Origin: JBBSDV01 sp038240335
GTDB lineage: Bacteria; Chloroflexota; Dehalococcoidia; DSTF01; JACRBR01
Length of the DNA stretch: 41,667 bases
NCBI GenBank assembly: GCA_038240335.1
Contig: JBBSDV010000003.1
Coordinates: 1-41,667, forward strand
Direction: 5' to 3'
The notes under the pieces are model-generated. The model was not told where the DNA came from, made no database searches, and saw only the letters and a list, made by a program, of their open reading frames with translations. Of this stretch, positions 25,128-33,044 are shown piece by piece (the stretch's first letter is position 1; every line of letters starts with the position of its first letter). The translations under genes were made by a program, and so were the position numbers.

Positions 25128-26363
25128 CTACACGACGTACTGATCGAGGATCTTCTGCGCCGCTGTCAGGGAGAGGATGTCGTTCGAGCCGTCTTCGATC
25201 ATGGAGGCGCGGGCGTCGCGGAAGAGCTTCTCGACGAGCATATCCTTCGTCAGGCCGTAGCCCCCGTGGAGCTGGAGCGCATCACTCGCCACCTCGAAGG
25301 CGGCCTGCGTGCAGTACACCTTGGACGCGATCGAGTACTGCGTGCCGGGCGGGAACGTGCCGTGGTTGTACAACACGGTCGCCCGTGAGAGCTGGCGCGC
25401 CGTCTCGACCTTCACGAACATGTCGAACAGCTTCTTCTGTACGAGTTGGTGCTCGCAGATGGGCACGCCGCCCTGGACGCGGTTCTTCGTGTAGGTGAGC
25501 GCCTCTTCGAGGGCGGCGCGGGCGAGGCCGGTGAAGGTCGACCCCATATACGCGTTGGCGCCGGCGAGCACGGCGTCGATCACCATCGTGTAGTTGTCGG
25601 CGTCGGCGAGCATGTAGCTCTTCGGGATACGCACGTCGTCGAAGAAGATCTCGCCCTGGTTCAGCGCGCGCTGGCCGATCTTGTTGAGCGGCGGCCCCTT
25701 GCTGACGCCGGGCAGGTCGAGCGGCACGAGCGCGACGCCGCCACCCGACATGCCGCGTTTGCGTTCCGTGCCGAGAAACGTGAGCGCGTGCGTGGCGATC
25801 GTGCCATTGGACACCCACGCCGATTTCTGGCCGTTGAGCACGTAGTCATCGCCGTCGAGCGTGGCGGTGAGGCCATAGTGAATGTCGGGCTTCGTCCACA
25901 TGTTCGTGCCGGGCATCAGGGTGTCGGAGCCGTGGCCGGGCTCGGTGATCGCCCAGCAGCCGATGTACTCGCCCTTGCGGTCGTTCACGAAGGGCATCAC
26001 GACGTCCTTCATGATCTGCGGATCCTGGCGGCTCGAAGCGAACGAGAACGGAAACGACGTGACGCTGAGGGCGATCGAGAAGTCGGCGCTGCCCCAGCCC
26101 ATCTCCTCGTTGACGATGTGCGATTCCATCGGCCCGAGATGCGCGCCGCCGAGGACTTCCGGGAAGCCGCGCAGGTGGAACTCGTCTTCGTAGGCGGTGC
26201 GGAACACGTCGCGCAGCCGCGAGCCGGCAGCGATCGTCTCCTCGGGCGTCATCTTGTCGAGCTCGATGCTCGCCGGGCGCAGCACCTGAGCCGCGAACTC
26301 GTGCGTGCGCTGCTTGACCGCCTTCTGCTCGTCGGTGAGGTCCTTGTTCAGGTCGGTGTACAT
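25128..26363 (-). CDS. Acyl-CoA dehydrogenase
   Basis: The 411-residue enzyme has GCWAITEPGHGSDT, a WVSNGTIATH segment, the C-terminal LHGGYGLTKDMLVEKLFRDARA and the catalytic-base region MIEDGSNDI with the usual Glu. It is a soluble FAD enzyme that dehydrogenates an acyl-CoA, with electrons probably going to ETF. AAGGAG lies before the ATG. It is not adjacent to other beta-oxidation genes, and chain-length specificity cannot be told. Confidence 0.93.
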   Translation of the reverse strand: MYTDLNKDLTDEQKAVKQRTHEFAAQVLRPASIELDKMTPEETIAAGSRLRDVFRTAYEDEFHLRGFPEVLGGAHLGPMESHIVNEEMGWGSADFSIALSVTSFPFSFASSRQDPQIMKDVVMPFVNDRKGEYIGCWAITEPGHGSDTLMPGTNMWTKPDIHYGLTATLDGDDYVLNGQKSAWVSNGTIATHALTFLGTERKRGMSGGGVALVPLDLPGVSKGPPLNKIGQRALNQGEIFFDDVRIPKSYMLADADNYTMVIDAVLAGANAYMGSTFTGLARAALEEALTYTKNRVQGGVPICEHQLVQKKLFDMFVKVETARQLSRATVLYNHGTFPPGTQYSIASKVYCTQAAFEVASDALQLHGGYGLTKDMLVEKLFRDARASMIEDGSNDILSLTAAQKILDQYVV

Positions 26364-26386
26364 GGCGGCTCCTTGGCTGGGACTGT

Positions 26387-26407
26387 GAGAGGTGGGAGGC
26401 GGGAGGT
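26387..26407 (+). repeat. Heptamer array GGGAGGT type
   Basis: GAGAGGT, GGGAGGC and GGGAGGT, continuing as degenerate G-rich sequence. This is family C. Confidence 0.75.
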
Positions 26408-26579
26408 GGGGATCACCGGCCGCCGCGCTGCGTAAGGATCGAGGGTGGTGGCGTTATGGGGAAGGGGTGGGGGCCGGGCTGTTGGAGGTCGGAGGTCTAG
26501 CGCTTGGCGGGCTGTGAGAGGTGGGATGTGGGCGGTGAGGCTGGGAGGTCGGGATCGGGTTCGTTGGTTCGACGGCGGG

Positions 26580-26641
26580 GTCGGCGCTCGAACAAGCCCT
26601 TGCGGGCTCAGGGTGACAAACAGTTCGGGCATGATTCGGCA
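26580..26641. repeat. Partial copy of MITE-like element (right end)
   Basis: It shares GTCGGCGCTCGAACAA, GCTCAGGGTGACAA and TTCGGGCA with 26773-26837, so it is a direct repeat of the right part of the element. No left end is present. Confidence 0.7.
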
Positions 26642-26688
26642 TCGGCGTCGATTCGTCCGCCACTTCAATCTGGTGAGGGCCGAGGAGG

Positions 26689-26814
26689 TTGTCATTCTGA
26701 GCGTGAGCGAAGAATCTCGTTCGGAGCACCGACTAGTGTGCTGCGGAGAAGCGCGTGCCTAAGACGATCCGCGTCGGCGCTCGAACAACACCCTTCGCGA
26801 GCTCAGGGTGACAA
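26689..26814. mobile_element. MITE-like element, about 126 bp with terminal inverted repeats
   Basis: The left end TTGTCATTCTGAGC and right end GCTCAGGGTGACAA are inverted repeats with 12 of 14 positions matching. The inside contains the GCGAAGAATCTCG motif and no ORF. The motif pair (TGTCATTCTGAGC and CTCAGGGTGACA) recurs in many bacterial genomes as a dispersed repeat. No transposase is nearby. Target duplications are not obvious. Confidence 0.5.
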
Positions 26815-27012
26815 CTATTTCGGGCACATTCGGCACAACTTGGCGAGGCGGCAGCGACTCGGCGTGAAGCGGCGGGACATGTCTGACGACCTGATCCTTA
26901 CGACTGGTCCGACCGCGGGGCGCGTGCGAGAACGCAGCGCGGGGCCGGACGCGACGGCGGAGCTCGCTCCGCGGACGCGTCGGCCGCTGCGGCGAGCGTC
27001 CCGCAAGCGCAA

Positions 27013-27041
27013 AGCAGCGCGCGTGGATCACGCGCGCTGCT
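27013..27041 (-). terminator. Terminator of msrA
   Basis: A perfect 13-bp stem (arms AGCAGCGCGCGTG and CACGCGCGCTGCT) with a 3-nt loop lies 22 bases after the msrA stop codon on the minus strand. A short TT follows. Confidence 0.65.
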
Positions 27042-27063
27042 GTTGGTGCCGTAACGCTTGTGG

Positions 27064-27597
27064 CTAGATGTGGCAACTCGAGAGGCCGCGCTTCTCGAGG
27101 TATTGCTGGTGGTAATCCTCGGCCTTGTAGAACTGGGATGCGGACTCGATCTCGGTCACGATCGGGCGGCCGTGCTTGCCGCTGCCGTCGCGCGCCTCCT
27201 TCGACGCCTGAGCGGCGGCGGCCTGCTCGGCGTTGTGGGTGAAGATGGCCGAGCGGTACTGGTCCCCGATGTCGGGACCCTGGCGATTCTTCGTCGTCGG
27301 GTCGTGGTTCTCCCAGAAGACGTTGAGGAGCTGCTCGTACGAGACCTGCGCCGGGTCGTACTCGACCTCGACCACCTCGGCGTGGCCGGTCTTGCGGTAG
27401 CAGACGTCCTCGTAGCTCGGATTCGTCGTGTCGCCGCCGGCGAACCCAACGGCCGTGGTTTTGACGCCCTTGATCTGGCGGAACGCCGCCTCGACGCCCC
27501 AGAAGCAGCCGGCGCCGAACGTCGCCTTCTCGGTCGTTGCGACCGCCTTTGCGCCGCTCGTCGTGTCGTTTTCGGTGGTCTGCGTGTTGTTACTCAT
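27064..27597 (-). CDS. msrA: Peptide-methionine (S)-S-oxide reductase
   Basis: The 177-residue enzyme repairs oxidised methionine. The active site is GAGCFWG (C31). Other family motifs are GFAGG, YEDVCYRKTGHAEVVEVEYDP, FWENHDPT and GDQYRSAIF. The C-terminal Cys in SSCHI is the likely resolving residue. The first 22 residues are a Thr/Asn-rich extension without a signal peptide. TACAAT sits 5 nt before the ATG and no Shine-Dalgarno sequence is present, so it is probably leaderless. Confidence 0.97.
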   Translation of the reverse strand: MSNNTQTTENDTTSGAKAVATTEKATFGAGCFWGVEAAFRQIKGVKTTAVGFAGGDTTNPSYEDVCYRKTGHAEVVEVEYDPAQVSYEQLLNVFWENHDPTTKNRQGPDIGDQYRSAIFTHNAEQAAAAQASKEARDGSGKHGRPIVTEIESASQFYKAEDYHQQYLEKRGLSSCHI

Positions 27598-27602
27598 AGC
27601 CC

Positions 27603-27608
27603 ATTGTA
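27603..27608 (-). promoter_or_regulatory. -10 box TACAAT, leaderless msrA
   Basis: TACAAT, GGGCT, then ATG. Confidence 0.6.
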
Positions 27609-27759
27609 CCTCTCAGCTTGGTGCCTCTGCGTATCATCCGATGCCAGTACAGTGCCGCGAACGGCGCAATCGTTACGCTATTCATCGCCAGTTTCGGGCT
27701 AGCCCGACAGGCGGTATCGTCTGGACCTATGCATCCAAGCGGGCAGCGAGGGCACCACT

Positions 27760-28359
27760 ATGACTGAGCAGCCATTTCTCATCGAGCCTGTCACGCTCGA
27801 AGGGAAGTTCGTGCGCCTGGAGCCGCTCTCGCGAGATCATTTCGACGGCATCACGGCCGCCGGTTCGGCGAGCGAGATCTGGACGTGGCTCTCCGTACAC
27901 CCGGAGGGGCGCGCCGGCTTTGCGCGATGGGCCGATCAGGCTCTCGCCGCTCGCGACGCCGGCGATGAACTGCCATTTACGACGTTCGACCGCGCATCGG
28001 GGGAGATCGTCGGCGGCACCCGGTACCTCAACATCGTCCGCGACAGCCGGCGGCTCGAGATCGGCTGGACGTGGATCACGCCGCAAATGCAGCGAACGTA
28101 CGTCAACACAGAGGCGAAGTATCTCCAGCTCCGGCACTGCTTCGAAGTGCTCGGCTGCCGCCGGGTCGAGCTGAAGACCGATCGGCGCAACGAGAAGTCG
28201 CGGAATGCGATGCTGCGGATGGGCGCGCAGTTCGAGGGCATCGCGCGCAAGCAGATGCGGACGTTCGATGGCACGAACCGGGACAACGCGTGGTTCGCGA
28301 TCATCGACGACGACTGGCCCGCGGTGAAGCAGCGGCTCGAGGCGATGCTTCAGAAGTAA
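27760..28359 (+). CDS. GNAT-family N-acetyltransferase (RimJ/RimL type)
   Basis: The 199-residue protein starts in RimJ/L style (VTLEGKFVRLEPLSRDHFDG). It has the core GTRYLNIVRDSRRLEIGWTWI, the acetyl-CoA-binding helix region KTDRRNEKSRNAMLRMGAQ and RKQMRTFDG near the end. It probably acetylates a protein N-terminus or an amine metabolite. GAGGG lies before the ATG. It stands alone. Confidence 0.9.
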   Translation: MTEQPFLIEPVTLEGKFVRLEPLSRDHFDGITAAGSASEIWTWLSVHPEGRAGFARWADQALAARDAGDELPFTTFDRASGEIVGGTRYLNIVRDSRRLEIGWTWITPQMQRTYVNTEAKYLQLRHCFEVLGCRRVELKTDRRNEKSRNAMLRMGAQFEGIARKQMRTFDGTNRDNAWFAIIDDDWPAVKQRLEAMLQK

Positions 28360-28490
28360 GCGCGACGGGCTCGGGCCCACAACGTCCGTGCTGCGGCAAT
28401 CGTGCAGCGGTCGCGCGAACACACGCCGACCGATCTGAACCTGGGGCGCCGGCGATCGTGTATTACGTGTGTGAGCGCGACGGCCATCTG

Positions 28491-28520
28491 CCGTACGCTG
28501 GTCGTGTAGACGGCGTACGG
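28491..28520. promoter_or_regulatory. Inverted repeat upstream of extradiol dioxygenase gene
   Basis: CCGTACGC and GCGTACGG arms are separated by 14 bp, about 34 bp before the start codon. It may be a regulator operator. Confidence 0.4.
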
Positions 28521-28553
28521 AGCGTGCTGGCGCGGCGGCTCGAACGGGAGAAC

Positions 28554-29483
28554 ATGATGGCGCTGCACAGGATGAACTCCGTGACGATCGGCGTGCCGAA
28601 CGTCGACGACACGTGCGCGTTCTATCGCGACTTCAACCTGACCGAGACGCACCGCGGCACGTTCGCGAGCGCGGATGGCGGCGATCAGCTGCGCATCGTC
28701 CATGCGCCGACGCGCCGCGTCGTCGAGATCAGCGTCGGCGCGGAGAATCCGGATGATCTCGACCGCGTCGCGATGCAACTGGCCCGCATCGACGTTCCGG
28801 CCGAGCGCGGCGAGGGGTCGCTGTCGGCGCGCGACCCCGGCACCGGCATTCGTATCGAGATCGCGATCGCGGCGCCGATCGTGCAGAAAGTGGCGCCGGC
28901 GGCGCCGATGAACGGCCCGGGACGCACGGTTCGCGACGGGCGTTCGCCCCGGCTGCGGGAAGACGACATGCCACGCGCCGCAAAGCCGCGCAAGCTCGGA
29001 CACGTCGTCGTCGGTTCGACGGACATCGACGCGAGCAACCGCTTCTTCACAGACGGCATCGGCTTCAAGATCAGCGACTCGGTGCGCGGGCTCGCGCACT
29101 TCATGCGCTGCACGAGCGATCATCACAACCTGCTGGTGCAGAAGGCGCCGGTGCAGTTCCTGCATCACACATCGTGGCAGGTCGAGGATGTCGACGAGAT
29201 TGGGCTCGGGGCTCAGGCGCTGCTGAGCAAGGATGCCTCGCGGCACGTCTGGGGGCTCGGACGACACCACATCGGCTCGAACTTCTTCTGGTATTTTCGC
29301 GATCCTGCGGGCAACTTCTCGGAGTACTATTCCGACCTCGACGTCATTGTCGACGAGCAGTTGTGGAAACCACGGGACTGGGAAGGGATGCGGGCGCTGT
29401 ATTCGTGGGGACCGCCGCCGCCACCGTCGTTCATCCGCCCCGACGACCTGGCGGAGCTGATGGCGGGCAGCCATCCGGCGTAG
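28554..29483 (+). CDS. Type I extradiol ring-cleavage dioxygenase (two VOC domains)
   Basis: The 309-residue protein has an inactive-looking N-terminal VOC domain (about 7-108) and a catalytic C-terminal VOC domain (about 146-265). The 2-His-1-Glu iron site is complete: H150 in KLGHVVVG, H205 in LHHTSWQV and E257 in FSEYYSD. The active-site His pair DHHNLL (190-191) is also present. This is the catechol 2,3-dioxygenase/BphC class, which opens an aromatic ring next to the diol. A second ATG at 28557 is 6 nt from GGGAG and may be the true start. A FAH-family gene follows 116 bases downstream on the same strand. Confidence 0.92.
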   Translation: MMALHRMNSVTIGVPNVDDTCAFYRDFNLTETHRGTFASADGGDQLRIVHAPTRRVVEISVGAENPDDLDRVAMQLARIDVPAERGEGSLSARDPGTGIRIEIAIAAPIVQKVAPAAPMNGPGRTVRDGRSPRLREDDMPRAAKPRKLGHVVVGSTDIDASNRFFTDGIGFKISDSVRGLAHFMRCTSDHHNLLVQKAPVQFLHHTSWQVEDVDEIGLGAQALLSKDASRHVWGLGRHHIGSNFFWYFRDPAGNFSEYYSDLDVIVDEQLWKPRDWEGMRALYSWGPPPPPSFIRPDDLAELMAGSHPA

Positions 29484-29524
29484 GAAGCTGGACGCTTGAG
29501 GGCGTTGCCTAAAAGGGTGGCAGT

Positions 29525-29543
29525 CGGAGACCAACGGTCTCCG
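29525..29543 (+). terminator. Hairpin between dioxygenase and FAH genes
   Basis: CGGAGACC-AAC-GGTCTCCG, a perfect 8-bp stem with no U tract. It could be an attenuator or an intercistronic stabiliser. Confidence 0.4.
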
Positions 29544-29599
29544 GCCCGCCGAAGACTCGACGCGCACGCGAGCAATGCGGCAGGAATTAAGGAGCGGCG

Positions 29600-30499
29600 A
29601 TGCGGCTCGTCACATACACACATGCCGGCGACACGCGTCTCGGCGCAATGCTCGATGATACGCACGTCGTCGACCTCGAGCGGGCGAGCGGCGGCAAGCT
29701 ACCGTCGGACATGCTCGCATTCCTAGCTGCCGGCGACGAGGCGATGGCGGCGGCGCGCGCCGCGGTCGATGCGGCGTCGGCGGCGGCAACGGCGGGCGCG
29801 TCCGCATCGGGGCTGATCTTCGCGCTCCCCGATGTTGTGCTCGAAGCGCCGGTACTGCGGCCAGGGAAGGTGCTCGCGATCGGCCTCAACTACCGCGATC
29901 ACGCGGAGGAGGGCGGGCAGGAGATCCCGAAGCGACCGGTCGTCTTCGCGAAGATGGCGGGTTGCATCACCGGACCCGGAAAGCCGATCCACCGGCCGCA
30001 GGTTAGTGCCTCCGTCGATTGGGAAGGCGAGTTGTGCGTCGTCATCGGCAAACGAGCGCGGCACGTCGCGGCGGCCGACGCGATGCGCTACGCCGCGGGC
30101 TTCATGAACGGCAACGACGTATCCGTGCGAGACTGGCAATTCCATTCGCCGACGTGGATGATGGGCAAGGGATTCGATACGCATGGCCCGACTGGGCCGT
30201 GGCTCGTTACGCCGGACGAGATCGACGTCACCAGCCTCGAGGTGCGGACGTTCGTCAACGGCGAACTGAAGCAGCACTCGAACACGAAGCATCTGATCTT
30301 CGATATCGGCGCGATCATCGAATACATCACGACGGCGTTCACGCTCGAGCCCGGTGACGTGATCTTCACCGGCACGCCGGCGGGCGTCGGCGTCGCCCGC
30401 AAGCCGCCGCAGTTCCTCAAGGCCGGCGACACCGTGCGCATCGAGATCGAGGGCCTCGGCGCGCTCGAGAACCCGGTGATCGAGGAGCCGCTCGGCTAG
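29600..30499 (+). CDS. Fumarylacetoacetate hydrolase-family protein
   Basis: The 299-residue protein has a short N-terminal domain and a FAH catalytic domain. Landmarks are GLNYRDHAEE, a metal-binding WEGELCVVIGK, NGNDVSVRDWQ, KGFDTHGPTGPWLV and FTGTPAGVG. These enzymes cleave C-C bonds or decarboxylate or hydrate ring-cleavage products. Its position just downstream of an extradiol dioxygenase suggests processing of a meta-cleavage product. AAGGAG precedes the ATG. Confidence 0.93.
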   Translation: MRLVTYTHAGDTRLGAMLDDTHVVDLERASGGKLPSDMLAFLAAGDEAMAAARAAVDAASAAATAGASASGLIFALPDVVLEAPVLRPGKVLAIGLNYRDHAEEGGQEIPKRPVVFAKMAGCITGPGKPIHRPQVSASVDWEGELCVVIGKRARHVAAADAMRYAAGFMNGNDVSVRDWQFHSPTWMMGKGFDTHGPTGPWLVTPDEIDVTSLEVRTFVNGELKQHSNTKHLIFDIGAIIEYITTAFTLEPGDVIFTGTPAGVGVARKPPQFLKAGDTVRIEIEGLGALENPVIEEPLG

Positions 30500-30532
30500 G
30501 ATCGGCGGCCCATAAGCTGCGAGCATGCGCGT

Positions 30533-30538
30533 TACAAT
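30533..30538 (+). promoter_or_regulatory. -10 box TACAAT, histidine kinase gene
   Basis: TACAAT and 7 nt precede ATG 30546. This favours 30546 over the upstream ATG at 30525, which would place the box inside the coding region. Confidence 0.5.
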
Positions 30539-30545
30539 CGCCAAG

Positions 30546-31682
30546 ATGGAGAGCGCGATTTCGGCCGACACTGCCCTGCAGGCGATGAGCGACGCGCTGC
30601 TCGCGATTTCGGCTGAGCTTTCGTCGGAGCGGGTGCTGCAGAAGATGGTCGATGCGGCGCGCGATCTCGGCGGCGCGCAGTACGCGGCGCTCGGCATTCC
30701 CGACGGCGAGGGCGGATTCGAGGCCTTCATCACCTCCGGCATCTCCGACGCGCAGATCGCAGCGATCGGCCCGCTACCGCGCACGCACGGCATGCTCGGC
30801 GTCATGCTCGAGGATGCGGCGCCATACCACACGAGCGACATCCAGCGCGATCCGCGCTTCATCGGCTGGCCGTGGCGTCACCCCGACATGCACTCCTTCA
30901 TGGGCGTACCGATCGTCTCCAAGGGCCTCGTGATCGGCGCGTTCTACCTGACCGAGAAGCAGGACGCGGACGACTTTACCGCCGACGACCAGCGGCTGAT
31001 CGCGATGCTCGCGGCGCACGCTGCGATCGCGATCGAGAACGCGCGGCTCTACGAACGGAGCCGCGAGCTGAGCGTGATCGAAGAGCGCAACCGGCTGGCG
31101 CGCGACCTCCACGACTCGGTGACGCAGACGCTGTTCAGCGTCGTTCTTACCGCGGAGGCGGCGACGACGCTAATCGACCGCGACGGCGAGCGCGCGCGCG
31201 GCGAGCTGCAGAAGCTGCAAGGACTCGCGCGCGATGCGCTGCAGGAGATGCGCGCGCTCGTGTTCGAGCTGCGTCCGGCCGAACTGGAGGCCGACGGCCT
31301 GGCGGCGACGCTGCAGAAGCACGTTGACGTACTTGCTCGCGTGCGGCGCACGGCGATCGAACTGCAGGTCGAGGGCGAGCGACGGCTTGCGCCGGACATC
31401 GAGCAGGCGCTATTCCGGATCGCCCAGGAGGCGCTGAACAATGCGCTGAAGCATGCGCAGGCGCAGACGATCTGGATCTCGCTATCGCTCGCCGGACCGC
31501 GCGCGGTGCTGTCCGTGCGCGACAACGGGCACGGCTTCGATGTCGATGCAGCGGCCGTGCGATCGAAACGGCTGGGGCTGACATCGATGCGGGAGCGCGC
31601 GGCCTCGCTCGGCGGCACGTTGACCGTCGAATCGAAATCGGGCGCGGGAACAACGGTGGTGGCCGAGGTACCGCTTGACTGA
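30546..31682 (+). CDS. NarL-type sensor histidine kinase with GAF domain
   Basis: The product has 378 residues and no transmembrane segment, so it is cytoplasmic. A GAF domain (about 20-168) senses a small ligand or redox state. The HisKA_3 dimerisation helix has the phospho-acceptor His in ARDLHDSVTQTL (H189). An HATPase_c domain has EALNNALKHA and VRDNGHGFD. It belongs to the NarX/DegS-like group. It overlaps the response regulator gene by 8 bases, making a coupled two-component pair. An alternative start at 30525 adds 7 residues. Confidence 0.93.
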   Translation: MESAISADTALQAMSDALLAISAELSSERVLQKMVDAARDLGGAQYAALGIPDGEGGFEAFITSGISDAQIAAIGPLPRTHGMLGVMLEDAAPYHTSDIQRDPRFIGWPWRHPDMHSFMGVPIVSKGLVIGAFYLTEKQDADDFTADDQRLIAMLAAHAAIAIENARLYERSRELSVIEERNRLARDLHDSVTQTLFSVVLTAEAATTLIDRDGERARGELQKLQGLARDALQEMRALVFELRPAELEADGLAATLQKHVDVLARVRRTAIELQVEGERRLAPDIEQALFRIAQEALNNALKHAQAQTIWISLSLAGPRAVLSVRDNGHGFDVDAAAVRSKRLGLTSMRERAASLGGTLTVESKSGAGTTVVAEVPLD

Positions 31683-32328
31683 CCGCATCCGGGTGTTGAT
31701 CTGCGACGACCACGCCGTCGTGCGTGAGGGACTCGCGTCGTTCCTCGAGCTGCAGGAAGACATCGAAATCGCGGGGCAAGCGGCGAACGGCGAGGAGGCG
31801 GTCGCCAGGGCGGCGGCATTGCAGCCCGACGTCATCCTGATGGACCTCGTGATGCCGAAGGTCGACGGCATCGAAGCGATTCGCCGCATCACGGCCGAGC
31901 GACCCGACGCGCGGATCATCGTGCTTACGAGCTACGCGGAGGACGCCCAGATCTTCCCGGCCATCCGGGCGGGCGCCAGCGGCTATCTGATGAAGGACGT
32001 CTCGCCGCAGGATCTCGCGAAGGCGATCCGGATGGCGCGCGACGGCGAGCCCCTGCTGCACCCGGACGTCGTGCGGCGCTTGATGGCGGAAGTCGTCCAT
32101 CCCACGCACTCCGGCCGGCCGGAGTCGCTCGCACGGCTGACGGAGCGCGAGATGGACGTGCTGCGCCTGATCGCGACGGGCCGCTCGAACAAGGAGATCG
32201 CGCGCGACCTCGTGCTATCGGAGAAGACCGTGAAAACGCACGTGAGCAACCTGCTGCAGAAGCTTGGCCTGCCCGATCGCACGCAAGCGGCGCTCCTCGC
32301 GGTCCGAGAGCACCTCGTCGAGCCCTGA
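31675..32328 (+). CDS. NarL/LuxR-family response regulator
   Basis: The 217-residue regulator has a receiver domain with acidic pair D11/D12, phospho-acceptor D57 in ILMDLVMP and the switch Lys in GYLMKD. A LuxR-type HTH (about 147-210, LTEREMDVLRLIATGRSNKEIA) follows. The start is TTG at 31675, preceded by CGAGG and overlapping the kinase stop codon. It is the partner of the upstream histidine kinase. Target genes are unknown. Confidence 0.93.
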   Translation: MTDRIRVLICDDHAVVREGLASFLELQEDIEIAGQAANGEEAVARAAALQPDVILMDLVMPKVDGIEAIRRITAERPDARIIVLTSYAEDAQIFPAIRAGASGYLMKDVSPQDLAKAIRMARDGEPLLHPDVVRRLMAEVVHPTHSGRPESLARLTEREMDVLRLIATGRSNKEIARDLVLSEKTVKTHVSNLLQKLGLPDRTQAALLAVREHLVEP

Positions 32329-32341
32329 CCTTGGTCGCCTA

Positions 32342-32362
32342 GTGACTGGTGATTGGTGATTG
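32342..32362 (+). repeat. Heptamer array GTGACTG/GTGATTG
   Basis: Units are GTGACTG, GTGATTG and GTGATTG. It lies 14 bases after the response regulator stop codon. This is family A. Confidence 0.85.
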
Positions 32363-32430
32363 GTTTGGTCGCATGGTCGCCGGCGGTGGGCGGCCGGCGG
32401 GCGGCTGCTGGCTGATGACGGATCGCCTCT

Positions 32431-32486
32431 CGCTTCCCGCGTGCCGCATGCCGCTTCCCGCTTCCCGCTTCCCGCTTCCCGCTTCC
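32431..32486 (+). repeat. Heptamer array CGCTTCC type, 8 units
   Basis: CGCTTCC, CGCGTGC, CGCATGC, then five perfect CGCTTCC. It is the second array in the same 235-bp gap and belongs to family C in the reverse orientation. Confidence 0.96.
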
Positions 32487-32563
32487 CCTAAGGGTTCTCC
32501 CGGATGGTGCCGATACTAGCCAAGAACCCCCGATCGGCTGCGGGCCGCGAAAGATGGTGCGAC

Positions 32564-32962
32564 ATGGCGTTCGGCAAGAAGGACAAGGGCGGCAAGCCCG
32601 CGATAGCAACGGCGGAAGTTGACGTCGCGCCGGAACCTGAGGTTGTGGCTACCGAACTGCCGGTCATGGAAGACGCGATGACGATCCCCGAGAACGCGGC
32701 GGCCGAGGGCGCCGAGGGACCGGCCGGCGACGATGCGGAGCACGCCGGGCACGGCGTCGATATGGATCTCCTCAGCGTCTTCTCGGCGACGGAAGCGGAG
32801 AGCGCGGATAACGTGCTGCTGCTCGAGCTGGCCGGCAACGTCGAGATCGACGACCTGCTCGAGGATCTTCAGACGGTGGCCGCGGCCCTCGGCATCGTGA
32901 TGCGCCGATTTGAATACGACGACGACCTCGACGACGATGCGCTCGACGAGCTGGCGGCGTGA
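32564..32962 (+). CDS. Acidic protein of unknown function
   Basis: The protein has 132 residues. It starts MAFGKKDKGG (basic) and then becomes strongly acidic (VDVAPEPEVV, EDAMTIPENAA). It ends with a helix-rich part (NVLLLELAGNVEIDDLLEDLQTV) and a DDDLDDDALDEL tail. No domain is recognised. The basic head with acidic body suggests a scaffold or binding protein. There is no clear Shine-Dalgarno sequence. An in-frame ATG at 32504 would add 20 residues but seems less likely. Confidence 0.65.
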   Translation: MAFGKKDKGGKPAIATAEVDVAPEPEVVATELPVMEDAMTIPENAAAEGAEGPAGDDAEHAGHGVDMDLLSVFSATEAESADNVLLLELAGNVEIDDLLEDLQTVAAALGIVMRRFEYDDDLDDDALDELAA

Positions 32963-33044
32963 GGTAACTCGTCGTTATCGATGCAGCCCCATCGCCGTCA
33001 GTCGCAGCTCCGCGGGCGGTATGTCATCGCCGAAAGTCACATGC

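Larger units (their letters stand above)
26364..27063. other. Gene-free 700-bp region rich in dispersed repeats
   Basis: I see no credible gene. It holds a GGGAGGT heptamer array (26387-26407) that decays into G-rich sequence up to about 26560, a MITE-like element, a truncated second copy of it, and the msrA terminator. Confidence 0.7.

Noticed and set aside
25446..26435. 329-residue plus-strand frame
   Set aside because: It is antisense to a clear acyl-CoA dehydrogenase gene.
28350..29567. 405-residue minus-strand frame
   Set aside because: It is antisense to the extradiol dioxygenase gene and rich in Arg, Asp and Val as expected for a shadow.
32504..32563. Upstream start for the acidic protein
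   Set aside because: The 20 added residues look unlike a conserved N-terminus, whereas MAFGKKDKG is a natural start; kept only as an alternative.
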